Source: an uncultured Pelagibacteraceae bacterium
Lineage (GTDB): Bacteria > Pseudomonadota > Alphaproteobacteria > Pelagibacterales > Pelagibacteraceae
Direction of reading: 5' to 3'
Assembly: GCA_902554135.1 (NCBI GenBank)
Contig: CACDNJ010000007.1
Location: 1 to 21,573, forward strand
Length of the DNA stretch: 21,573 nucleotides
The notes below the pieces were generated by a model. It had not been told where the DNA came from. It worked only from the letters and a program-made list of their open reading frames with translations, and did not search any database. The position numbers and the translations under genes are program-made. Positions 1-6,391 of the stretch are shown piece after piece (positions within the stretch are counted from its first letter, which is position 1; each line of letters begins with the position of its first letter).

Positions 1-1124
1 TTCTTAAATAAAATATTCGTTTTTTTGATAGTAGTTCCTGGCTTTAAAAACTTAGTATCCATTAATTTTTCTAATTTAATATCTTTTTTTGCAATACCTA
101 AAACATTTAAAATTTTTTCAGAGGAATCGGGCATTATAGGGTATAAAAGAATGCTGATTGATCTAATTTGATTTAAAATTGTATACATAACAGCATTCAT
201 TCTATCCAAATTATTTTTTTTTAATGTCCATGGCTGCAAGTCATTAAAATATTTATTTGCATTAAAGGAAAAATTGATAACTTCTTTTATATAAAGATTG
301 AGCTCTTGATTGTTCATTAATTCTTTTAAATTTTTAACTTTGTTCGTTAAATTATTTAGTAGAATTTCGTCTTCTTTAAAAAATTTTTTGCATGTAGGTA
401 TTTTTGAATTACAATTTTTTTCAAGAAAAGCAAATACTCTTTGGCATAAATTTCCAAAATTATTTGCTAAATCATTATTGATACAATCTTTTAAACTATC
501 CATAGAAACGTTACCATCGTTACCTAAAGAAACTTCTTTTATTAAATAATATCTTAGTTGGTCAATTCCATACTTTTCTATAATTTCCAAAGGATCCAAA
601 ATATTGCCTAATGATTTTGACATCTTTTTCTCATCTGAAAGTATCCACCCATGTCCATAAACTCTTTCTGGTAAAGGTACTTTTGCTGCCATCAAAAAAG
701 CTGGCCAATATATTGCATGAAATCTTAGTATATCTTTTCCGATAATATGAATACTTGCAGGCCAAAATTTATTATATTTTTTACTTTTTGTGTCTGGAAA
801 ATCCAAGGCGCTTAAATAATTAGTTAAAGCATCTAACCACACATAAATAACATGTTTTGAATTTTCGGGTACAGAAATTCCCCAAGAAAATGATGTACGA
901 CTTACCGATAGGTCTTTTAATCCTCTCTTTACAAATTCAACCACTTCATTTTTTCTAGAGGAGGGTAAAATAAATTTTGGATTATCTTTATAAAATTTTA
1001 ATAATTTTTCTTGCCATGCAGATAATTTAAAAAAATAAGATTCTTCTTCAACCCACTCTACTTTTGAACCAGAGCTTTTTGCACATTTTGATTTATGGTC
1101 AATTTTGTACAGACAATTATTCAT
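1..1124 (-). CDS. metG: Methionyl-tRNA synthetase, truncated at both ends
   Basis: Charges tRNA-Met with methionine in the cytosol. Reading the minus strand from 1124 to the left edge gives about 374 codons without a stop. Visible are the end of the catalytic insertion (VEWVEEESYFFKLS), a DALTNYLSAL segment, HIIGKDILRFHAIYWPAFLM, the KMSKS loop (KKMSKSLGN, about codon 165) and the helical anticodon-binding domain (PWTLKKN, about codon 315). The C-terminus lies beyond position 1. About 130-140 N-terminal residues carrying the HIGH motif and the first half of the Rossmann fold are missing: MetRS-like sequence stops around 1085-1115 and the ATG at 1122-1124 is probably not a real start. The opposite strand then enters a different broken gene. 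As it stands this fragment cannot be an active synthetase. Family identity is certain; whether the break is biological is doubtful. Confidence 0.9.
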   Translation of the reverse strand, partial: MNNCLYKIDHKSKCAKSSGSKVEWVEEESYFFKLSAWQEKLLKFYKDNPKFILPSSRKNEVVEFVKRGLKDLSVSRTSFSWGISVPENSKHVIYVWLDALTNYLSALDFPDTKSKKYNKFWPASIHIIGKDILRFHAIYWPAFLMAAKVPLPERVYGHGWILSDEKKMSKSLGNILDPLEIIEKYGIDQLRYYLIKEVSLGNDGNVSMDSLKDCINNDLANNFGNLCQRVFAFLEKNCNSKIPTCKKFFKEDEILLNNLTNKVKNLKELMNNQELNLYIKEVINFSFNANKYFNDLQPWTLKKNNLDRMNAVMYTILNQIRSISILLYPIMPDSSEKILNVLGIAKKDIKLEKLMDTKFLKPGTTIKKTNILFK

Positions 1125-1362
1125 AATAGTACCTTTTGTAATAATGGGTCCTGGATTGTTTACAGGTGCCTACACATTGGGCGTTATGATGAAAGCAGTA
1201 AATGCTTTTGGTGAAATTAAAGATGCGTTTAACGTCTTCTTATATAACTGGTTACAAATAAATAGATTGAGATCTATTCATAAACGTTTGACTGAGTTTG
1301 AAAAAGCAATCAATTACAATAAACCCTTGAGAAAAGCTGGAAAATCTGATGTAAGAGCTTAA
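1105..1362 (+). CDS. SbmA/BacA-like transporter, C-terminal fragment
   Basis: An 85-codon frame from a TTG matches the C-terminal end of the SbmA/BacA peptide-transporter family: a final membrane segment (IIVPFVIMGPGLFTGAYTLG) followed by the amphipathic NAFGEIKDAF and the RLTEFEKAI stretch typical of that family. Family members have several hundred residues, so most membrane segments are missing. The frame stays open upstream of the TTG into sequence that codes for MetRS on the other strand, so the TTG is only the first available start. The stop overlaps the next gene's ATG (TAATG), as expected for two genes of one operon. The fragment is most simply the 3' end of an intact transporter gene joined to unrelated DNA. 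Family assignment rests on motif recognition only. Confidence 0.6.
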   Translation: MYRQLFIIVPFVIMGPGLFTGAYTLGVMMKAVNAFGEIKDAFNVFLYNWLQINRLRSIHKRLTEFEKAINYNKPLRKAGKSDVRA

Positions 1363-2261
1363 TGGAGCTCTACCTAAAGCTTATAGACGTTTTATTTCCT
1401 GTTTTTTTTATAATAGGAGTTGGTTATTACATTGGTAAAAAAGATCCAAATTTTAATACTCAATTCATAACTAATTTAGCTGGAACGATTGGAACTCCAG
1501 CAATGATATTTTATACAATTACAACTACCGGAGTTACTTTAGGTATTTTTATTGAATATTTTATTTATGCCGTTTTTATTATAGGGGCTTTTGCAGTTGT
1601 TGGCGTTATTTTTTTATTGATATTAAAAAAAGATCCTATCACCGAGCTTCCACCTTTGATTTTACCTAACACTGGAAATATGGGTGTTCCAATTTGCTTA
1701 TTTGCATACGGAACAGCAGGCCTAGGTGTAGCGTCAGCCATTGCTTCTGTTATAATTTTATTTCACTTCACCATAGGAGTTTTGTTGGCTAGCAAGAAAT
1801 TGTCTTTTGCTATTCTAATTAAAAATGGGCCTATTTATGGAATTATAGCCTCTGTTTTATTTCTTTATTTTGAATGGGATGTTCCTGGATATTTAGAAAA
1901 CACCACTTTTTTATTAACCTACACAACAATATTTTTAGTTCTAATGGCTTTAGGAGTTGCCTTAACTCGTCTTAAAGTCGTTTCATGGACTCATGCAGCT
2001 ATTTTAGGTGCGGCAAGAGTTATATTGGGTCCTATCATTGGGTTTTCTCTTATTAGCTTTTTAAATTTAAGTGGCTTTATGGCTGGAGTTTTACTAATTC
2101 AATCTGCGATGCCAAGCGCTGTATTAACTTATTTGGTTGCTTCGATGTATTCAGAAAAGAGGGCAGTGGACAACATTGCTAGCGTAATTGTATCCTCTAC
2201 CTTGATGTCTTTTATAACGATACCGATTGTTGTTTATCTATCTTTAAAATTTTTTAATTAA
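1362..2261 (+). CDS. AEC-family (auxin efflux carrier-like) permease
   Basis: A 299-residue integral membrane protein with about ten hydrophobic segments in two sets, which is the usual length and layout of the AEC transporter family (bacterial relatives include malonate and other organic-anion carriers). Family signs are the N-terminal LFPVFFIIGVGYYIGKK, the conserved PNTGNMGVPI loop near residue 105 with its Asn-Gly-Pro membrane break, and a C-terminal half ending in AMPSAVLTYLVA. It starts on the last base of the preceding transporter fragment (TAATG), so the two are probably translationally coupled. The substrate cannot be told from sequence. It appears complete. Confidence 0.82.
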   Translation: MELYLKLIDVLFPVFFIIGVGYYIGKKDPNFNTQFITNLAGTIGTPAMIFYTITTTGVTLGIFIEYFIYAVFIIGAFAVVGVIFLLILKKDPITELPPLILPNTGNMGVPICLFAYGTAGLGVASAIASVIILFHFTIGVLLASKKLSFAILIKNGPIYGIIASVLFLYFEWDVPGYLENTTFLLTYTTIFLVLMALGVALTRLKVVSWTHAAILGAARVILGPIIGFSLISFLNLSGFMAGVLLIQSAMPSAVLTYLVASMYSEKRAVDNIASVIVSSTLMSFITIPIVVYLSLKFFN

Positions 2262-2367
2262 ATTAGATTTTTATTATACTTAATAAATTACTTTAAGTTT
2301 TAATTTTATATTATTGTTTTTATTAAATATTTTACTATCTATTAATAAAAGATTGAAAAATAACAGT

Positions 2368-2382
2368 AAAATAAGGGTTTTT
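2368..2382 (+). repeat. 15-bp direct repeat, copy 1
   Basis: AAAATAAGGGTTTTT occurs here and again at 2631-2645 in the same orientation, 263 bp apart. Both copies follow a TTGAAAAATAA string (2353-2363 for copy 1, with an offset). A partial third copy, GGAAAATAAGGCT, is at 2428-2440. Being close to a tyrosine recombinase gene these could be recombinase or regulator sites, but low base complexity makes chance possible. Confidence 0.4.
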
Positions 2383-2523
2383 CCTTAATTTAGAAAAGGT
2401 AAGGGCAATAGAGTATTAAAAAAACAAGGAAAATAAGGCTAAATCAGCATATATTAGTTAAAAAAAGCAGTTCTGGATTGGATAAAGTCAGAAGCTTTGC
2501 AGTTTGAGAATATAGCGATTAAT

Positions 2524-2546
2524 GGGCCGTATATGGCCCTTTTTTT
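2524..2546 (+). terminator. Rho-independent terminator
   Basis: GGGCC (2524-2528), a six-base loop, GGCCC (2535-2539), then seven T (2540-2546). It is oriented for plus-strand transcription. It lies 263 bp past the AEC stop, too far to be its simple terminator, so it may end either the AEC operon transcript or a separate small RNA. Confidence 0.72.
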
Positions 2547-2630
2547 AAGATTTATACCTATAGGCTGTAATACACCCTATAAAACTTAGCTTTTAACTAA
2601 AATACACGCTTAGATTGCAAAAAACGTTGA

Positions 2631-2645
2631 AAAATAAGGGTTTTT
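2631..2645 (+). repeat. 15-bp direct repeat, copy 2
   Basis: Second copy of AAAATAAGGGTTTTT, 22 bp beyond the 3' end of the cupin-like gene; see 2368-2382. Here it directly continues TTGAAAAATAA, starting at 2627. Confidence 0.4.
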
Positions 2646-2651
2646 TGGATT

Positions 2652-2680
2652 AAAAACAGGTTAATTTTAGCTGTTTTTTT
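2652..2680 (-). terminator. Weak AT-rich terminator hairpin
   Basis: AAAAACAG (2652-2659) pairs with CTGTTTTT (2671-2678) around an 11-base loop and overlaps the stop codon of the cupin-like gene. Read on the minus strand it is followed by a short T run, and it could also work on the plus strand. The stem has few G-C pairs, so support is modest. Confidence 0.35.
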
Positions 2681-3059
2681 GGTACTTTGCATGCTGCTTA
2701 GATCCTCTGTTTGGACCGACAAATAGCAAAGTCCATGTTGGCTTGTCCTCCGGAATTTTCAAACTATGCCTATCAGAGCCTTTTCGAAAGCCTATATAGC
2801 CAGGGCCTCTCCAAAAAGTACCTTTTTCTGTTGTTTCCCAATATCCACCCTTAAGGATTATAGTTATATAGGACCAATAATGATCGTGTAGATCGCCTAA
2901 ATCGCTTTTTAAGAGTTGATGAACAAGGATATTGAAAGGGAACCATTTAGGTCTTTTGCGAAACAACAGATAATAACGGACCATAAATGGTTCGGCTTTA
3001 TCATAATCAGGCCAGCTTGGACCACGATCCAATATAACTCGTTTACGAGATTCAAACAT
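2667..3059 (-). CDS. Small cupin-like protein, phage type
   Basis: A 130-residue protein that I recognise as a cupin-fold hypothetical often seen in marine phage and prophage gene sets; its biochemical role is not known to me. The putative metal site is intact: His58, His60 (LHDH), Glu75 (GGYWE) and His98 (DRHSL) form the two cupin motifs, and WTLLFVGP (109-116) is the last conserved strand. It has no signal peptide or membrane segment. It is divergent from a tyrosine recombinase, with 81 bp between the start codons and an inverted repeat there. The ATG at 3059 is the only good start. Its base composition is slightly less AT-rich than the neighbouring glycan genes. Context suggests a remnant or minimal form of an integrated element. 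Confidence 0.65.
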   Translation of the reverse strand: MFESRKRVILDRGPSWPDYDKAEPFMVRYYLLFRKRPKWFPFNILVHQLLKSDLGDLHDHYWSYITIILKGGYWETTEKGTFWRGPGYIGFRKGSDRHSLKIPEDKPTWTLLFVGPNRGSKQHAKYQKNS

Positions 3060-3140
3060 GATCGTATATTTAATTACTTGACTTTAAAAATCATCTAATA
3101 TATTAGTAATGATAATTAATTGTTATCAATAGTAATAGAT
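3060..3140. promoter_or_regulatory. Overlapping divergent promoters with an inverted-repeat operator
   Basis: An imperfect inverted repeat has arms TTAGTAATGATAA (3103-3115) and TTATCAATAGTAA (3123-3135), matching at 11 of 13 positions around a 7-bp spacer. Toward the recombinase a candidate promoter is TTGACT (3078-3083), 17 bp, TATTAG (3101-3106). Toward the cupin gene, on the minus strand, TTGATA (3129-3124) is followed after 18 bp by TAATAT (3105-3100). The two -10 regions overlap and the repeat covers both promoters' downstream parts, so one bound protein could control both genes. The promoter boxes are read by eye. Confidence 0.5.
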
Positions 3141-4097
3141 ATGAATGAGCTAGTTACAGATCTAAAAGCCTTACATGAGGAAACTTTAAATAACCTCAAA
3201 AGCTCTAAGGCTATTAATACTATCAGGGCTTATAAGTCTGACTTTAAGGACTTCGGAGCTTTCTGTGCAAAGCATAGCTTTAAGGCCTTACCCTCAGAAC
3301 CTAAAATTGTTGCGCTATATCTAACTTATCTTTCTGGAAAGGACTCAAAAATGAGCACATTAAGACGTAGGTTAGTGTCTATTGGAATGATACATAAGCT
3401 AAAAGGTCATTATTTGGATACAAAACATCCTGTGATCATAGAAAATTTGATGGGAATTAAACGTACAAAAGGAAGCATTCAAAGAGGAAAAAAACCTATA
3501 TTAATCAATCATTTAAAAGCAATAATTAATGTAATAAATGAAGAAAAAATAGAAGAAATTAAGAAGGTAAGAGACAAGGCTATAATTCTGGTTGGCTTTG
3601 GAGGAGGTTTTAGACGTACAGAATTGATATCTATTGATTATGAAGATCTTGAATTCGTTACAGAAGGAGTAAAAATAACTCTTAGGAGATCAAAAACAGA
3701 TCAATTCGGCGAAGGTATGATTAAAGGCCTGCCCTACTTTTCTAATGAAACATATTGTCCAGTAGTTCATCTAAAGAAATGGATAGAAATGTCAAATATC
3801 AAAGAAGGGGCTGTTTTCAGAAGATTTGCAAAAGGGTGTTCTGTAACACCTCACAGATTAACTGATCAATCAGTGGTATTACTTATTAAAAGATATTTAA
3901 AGTTAGCAGGAATAGAAAATAAAAATTACTCTGGACATAGTTTAAGATCGGGTTTTGCTACAGTATCTGCGGAGTCTGGAGCAGATGAAAGAAGTATTAT
4001 GGCTATGACAGGTCATAAAACAACTCAAATGGTAAGAAGATACATAAAAGAAGCAAATCTATTTAAAAACAACGCATTAAATAAAGTTAAACTATAG
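3141..4097 (+). CDS. Tyrosine recombinase / phage-type integrase
   Basis: Catalyses site-specific DNA strand exchange. It has an N-terminal SAM-like core-binding domain (AINTIRAYKSDFKDF through RRRLVSIGMIHK) and a C-terminal catalytic domain with every expected residue: Arg in GGFRRTEL, Lys in RRSKTDQ, HSLRSGF (His and Arg), GHKTTQM (second His) and the nucleophile Tyr in RRYIKEA. A longer reading from TTG at 3120 is possible. The ATG at 3141 is preferred because it starts a normal N-terminus and leaves the inverted repeat at 3103-3135 outside the coding region. At 318 residues it is XerC/D-sized but divergent, and no dif site or tRNA was seen beside it. It ends by overlapping the GT11 gene tail-to-tail by 11 bp. 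It could mobilise the adjacent cupin gene or have helped bring in the glycan cassette; neither is shown. Confidence 0.88.
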   Translation: MNELVTDLKALHEETLNNLKSSKAINTIRAYKSDFKDFGAFCAKHSFKALPSEPKIVALYLTYLSGKDSKMSTLRRRLVSIGMIHKLKGHYLDTKHPVIIENLMGIKRTKGSIQRGKKPILINHLKAIINVINEEKIEEIKKVRDKAIILVGFGGGFRRTELISIDYEDLEFVTEGVKITLRRSKTDQFGEGMIKGLPYFSNETYCPVVHLKKWIEMSNIKEGAVFRRFAKGCSVTPHRLTDQSVVLLIKRYLKLAGIENKNYSGHSLRSGFATVSAESGADERSIMAMTGHKTTQMVRRYIKEANLFKNNALNKVKL

Positions 4098-4995
4098 TCC
4101 AGGAATCAGGCCAAAAATCTTTATTGTTCGATGGATTTAGATTGTCAGATGGTCTTACACAAATTTTACTAGGATTTTGGTTAAGCCAAGCACCCCACCA
4201 ATGAAATGATGATGGACTTACAATAAAATGTTTTGCAAATCCAAATAAATAAAAATCATTGATATGGTCATTATTTTCTATAAATACAAATTTATTTTTA
4301 TCAAAAATTTTATCTAAATCAGAAAAATTATTTGACCAAATAAAAAATTTAGGGTTATCAATCTTGTTTTCAAAGTAAGAAATGGCTTTATTTATATAAT
4401 CTATAACATCTTGCAGTCTCATATCTTTTTTGGGTTCCCCGCCTCTATCTTCAAAATATTGAGGTTCTACAAATCTATTCCTACGTATATGAATTGAAAC
4501 AGAATTACTTTCGCTTAACAGATTTATATATTTGTTTTTTTTATTAATCAAATTCTCTTTTATTTTAAATTCTTCTATTAAATTTAACTTTAGGTCAAAA
4601 AAATACTTTTCAGATTCAAAATAACCTTCTAGATACACCTTCTCAGTAAGCAAGGAGTCTATTTTTTCATAAAAAGTTTTTTTTTCAATACCCTTGGGGT
4701 CTGTTAGAAATGATTTTTTCTTTTGATATTTGTTCAGAAATTTAATTATTTTTTTATAGTTATGAGATAAATAGTTATCATATTTATCTTTTTTCTCTGC
4801 CAAATTTCCAGATAAATTAAAGATATTAAGACCATATTCTCTACCAAGAGTTCTGTTTTTGCTCTGAAAAAAACCAGATGTATTATCAACCAAAAGCTTG
4901 TAGTTAAACCTTTTTGATAAAGATAAAGCGTTTGCATACATAAACATTTGGTTTCCAAGTCCAGCAGCTACTTTTACAATTAGTTTTTTATCCAT
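4087..4995 (-). CDS. Glycosyltransferase family 11 (alpha-1,2-fucosyltransferase-like)
   Basis: A 302-residue GT-B enzyme expected to transfer fucose, or a related sugar from a GDP donor, onto a glycan. GT11 motifs in order: AAGLGNQMFMYANAL (residues 10-24), LEGYFES (122-128), the donor-site HIRR (169-172), and near the C-terminus SPSSFHWWGAWL. The donor motif is usually HIRRGDY; here it continues NRF, and the later motif has His where Ser is common, so donor or acceptor preference may differ. It is last in the seven-gene minus-strand run. Its ATG overlaps the GIY-YIG gene by 8 bp (ATGGATAA), and its stop overlaps the convergent integrase by 11 bp. No signal peptide; probably a cytosolic or membrane-associated enzyme of O-antigen or capsule assembly. 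Confidence 0.88.
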   Translation of the reverse strand: MDKKLIVKVAAGLGNQMFMYANALSLSKRFNYKLLVDNTSGFFQSKNRTLGREYGLNIFNLSGNLAEKKDKYDNYLSHNYKKIIKFLNKYQKKKSFLTDPKGIEKKTFYEKIDSLLTEKVYLEGYFESEKYFFDLKLNLIEEFKIKENLINKKNKYINLLSESNSVSIHIRRNRFVEPQYFEDRGGEPKKDMRLQDVIDYINKAISYFENKIDNPKFFIWSNNFSDLDKIFDKNKFVFIENNDHINDFYLFGFAKHFIVSPSSFHWWGAWLNQNPSKICVRPSDNLNPSNNKDFWPDSWTIV

Positions 4996-5260
4996 AATTT
5001 TTAATATATTTTTCCTTTATCTTGTTTCTTAATTTTCTATGTTTTTTTAAAGTATATTCGTATTTTAAAGCTAATTTTTTATCTTTAAATTCTCTTTTAT
5101 ATACAAGTTTCCAATCACGACCTCTTGTACTTTTTGCGCCTTTGTTTGAATTATGAGCTTGAATTCTTTTTCTGATATTTTTAGCATATCCAACGTATGT
5201 TTTATAAAGACCTCTTTTTTTTGATATGATTAAATAAACATTATGAGAGCTAGAACTCAT
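4988..5260 (-). CDS. Single-domain GIY-YIG protein (UPF0213/SLX1-like)
   Basis: A 90-residue protein made only of a GIY-YIG nuclease domain. The fold's key positions are kept: Tyr9 (VYLI, in place of GIY), Tyr22 (TYVGY, in place of YIG), Arg30 (NIRKR), and Glu68 (KYEYTLK), the metal-binding acid; the family motif GAKSTRGR is at 41-48. It is highly basic, with a lysine-rich C-terminal tail, which fits nucleic-acid binding. It lies between the aminotransferase (3-bp gap) and the fucosyltransferase (8-bp overlap), so it must be cotranslated with glycan genes, although nothing links it biochemically to them. It could be a homing-type remnant, a repair nuclease, or a passenger. No recognition domain is fused. 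Confidence 0.85.
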   Translation of the reverse strand: MSSSSHNVYLIISKKRGLYKTYVGYAKNIRKRIQAHNSNKGAKSTRGRDWKLVYKREFKDKKLALKYEYTLKKHRKLRNKIKEKYIKNYG

Positions 5261-5263
5261 TAA

Positions 5264-6391
5264 TTAATAGTTAAAAAACCTTTTAATTGTTTTTATGACT
5301 CTTTCTGCATCTTTAAATTTCATGTATGGATACAGAGGTAAACTCAAACACTGTTTTGCCCATTTTTCTGATACTGGTAATTTTGTACTTCTAACCTTAT
5401 TTTTTAACCCCCCTGCTCTATTTAAACTATAAGGATAATGAATCTGGGAATTTATATTGTTTTTAATCAGGAATTTAAGCAACTTATCTCTATATTTAGT
5501 CCGTATTACATATAAGTGTCTTGATGAACCAGGGTCAGTATTTGTTAGCTTTATTTCGTCAAGAAAAGCAAGTTTTTCATCATAAAAATCTGATATTTTT
5601 CTTCGATAGTTGTTGTGCAATGGAGTATATTTGATTTTTTCCAATAGGACAGATGCTTGTAAAGTGTCAAGTCTACTATTTAATCCTTCATACTGATGCA
5701 CATTTTTCTTAATAGACCCAAGATTTCTAAGAATACAGATCTTTTTATATAGATTAGCATTGTCAGTTGTTATTATACCTCCGTCCCCATAAGCTCCTAA
5801 ATTTTTTGCTGGGTAAAAGCTATAACAAGATAGATCGGCATATCTTTGACTTTTTTCAGTTTTGTAACATAGTGCATGGTCATTTTTTTCACAGTTTGTA
5901 CAAGTAGACGCAAAATGTGACTGCGCACTATCTTCAATAATAAAAACTCTTCTACCTACAATTTGTCGTAATAATTTTACATCAATTTTTTGTCCATATA
6001 AATTCACTGGAATAACGGCTTTTGTATTTTTAGACATTTTCTTTTTAATACTTTCAAGAGATATTAGACCGGTTTCCTCGTCAATATCTGCAAAAATAAT
6101 TTTGATATTATTTAATGCCGCAGCAAGCCCAGTAGATATATAAGACATTCCAGGAATTATTACTTCGTGGTTTTTTTTTAGATTTAATGATTTTAGAGAT
6201 AGAATTAAAGCATCAGTTCCAGTAGCACAACCAATGGCATATTTTGAATTGGATAGTGTTGAAAATTTTTTTTCAAATTTTCTAACATTGTTACCAAGTA
6301 TAAAGTCTCCTTTTTTGACTGTAGAAATAATTGATTTATTTATTCGATTCTGTTGTTTTTTTGTAAAAGGATTTACATCGGTAAATTTCAT
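5264..6391 (-). CDS. DegT/DnrJ/EryC1/StrS sugar aminotransferase
   Basis: A PLP enzyme that converts a nucleotide keto-sugar to an amino sugar. 375 residues, usual length. PLP contacts visible: ATGTDALIL (56-64), Asp154 in IEDSAQ, and Lys196 in FYPAKNLGAYGDGG, which forms the Schiff base. Between the Asp motif and the Lys it has a segment with Cys164, Cys167, Cys175 and Cys189 (TCTNC, ALCY, LSCYS) where many relatives have a shorter loop. The start overlaps the upstream acyltransferase stop by 4 bp (ATGA). An aminotransferase coupled to a left-handed beta-helix acyltransferase is the arrangement used to make N-acylated 3- or 4-amino sugars, as in WbpE/WbpD or PglE/PglD. The exact sugar is not decidable here because the nucleotide-sugar dehydratase or oxidase is not in the window. 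Confidence 0.9.
   Translation of the reverse strand: MKFTDVNPFTKKQQNRINKSIISTVKKGDFILGNNVRKFEKKFSTLSNSKYAIGCATGTDALILSLKSLNLKKNHEVIIPGMSYISTGLAAALNNIKIIFADIDEETGLISLESIKKKMSKNTKAVIPVNLYGQKIDVKLLRQIVGRRVFIIEDSAQSHFASTCTNCEKNDHALCYKTEKSQRYADLSCYSFYPAKNLGAYGDGGIITTDNANLYKKICILRNLGSIKKNVHQYEGLNSRLDTLQASVLLEKIKYTPLHNNYRRKISDFYDEKLAFLDEIKLTNTDPGSSRHLYVIRTKYRDKLLKFLIKNNINSQIHYPYSLNRAGGLKNKVRSTKLPVSEKWAKQCLSLPLYPYMKFKDAERVIKTIKRFFNY

Larger units (their letters stand above)
2262..2666. other. 405-bp gene-free stretch with terminator and short repeats
   Basis: No convincing protein-coding frame. The left part (2262-2350) is nearly pure A+T. The middle (about 2360-2546) is richer in G+C and ends in a strong plus-strand terminator, which would fit a small untranslated RNA. 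The right part carries an inverted repeat (TATAGG at 2559-2564, CCTATA at 2576-2581) and a second copy of a 15-bp repeat. A stop-to-stop frame at 2458-2590 has no usable start for its first half and was not called. No tRNA cloverleaf or T-loop consensus was found, although an integrase lies just downstream. Confidence 0.6.

Noticed and set aside
2461..2560. Possible tRNA or tmRNA end as an integrase attachment site
   Set aside because: No acceptor stem, T-loop consensus or CCA could be found; only a terminator hairpin is convincing.
2458..2590. Short open frame of about 44 codons on plus
   Set aside because: It has no start codon in its first half, no ribosome site, and overlaps the terminator.
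2262..4097. Insertion sequence or CRISPR-like array
   Set aside because: No transposase, no terminal inverted repeats flanking the genes, and the short repeats are too few and irregular for a CRISPR.
4988..5260. A defence system formed by the GIY-YIG protein and neighbours
   Set aside because: All neighbours are sugar-modification enzymes; no methylase, ATPase or sensor protein is present to form a known defence set.
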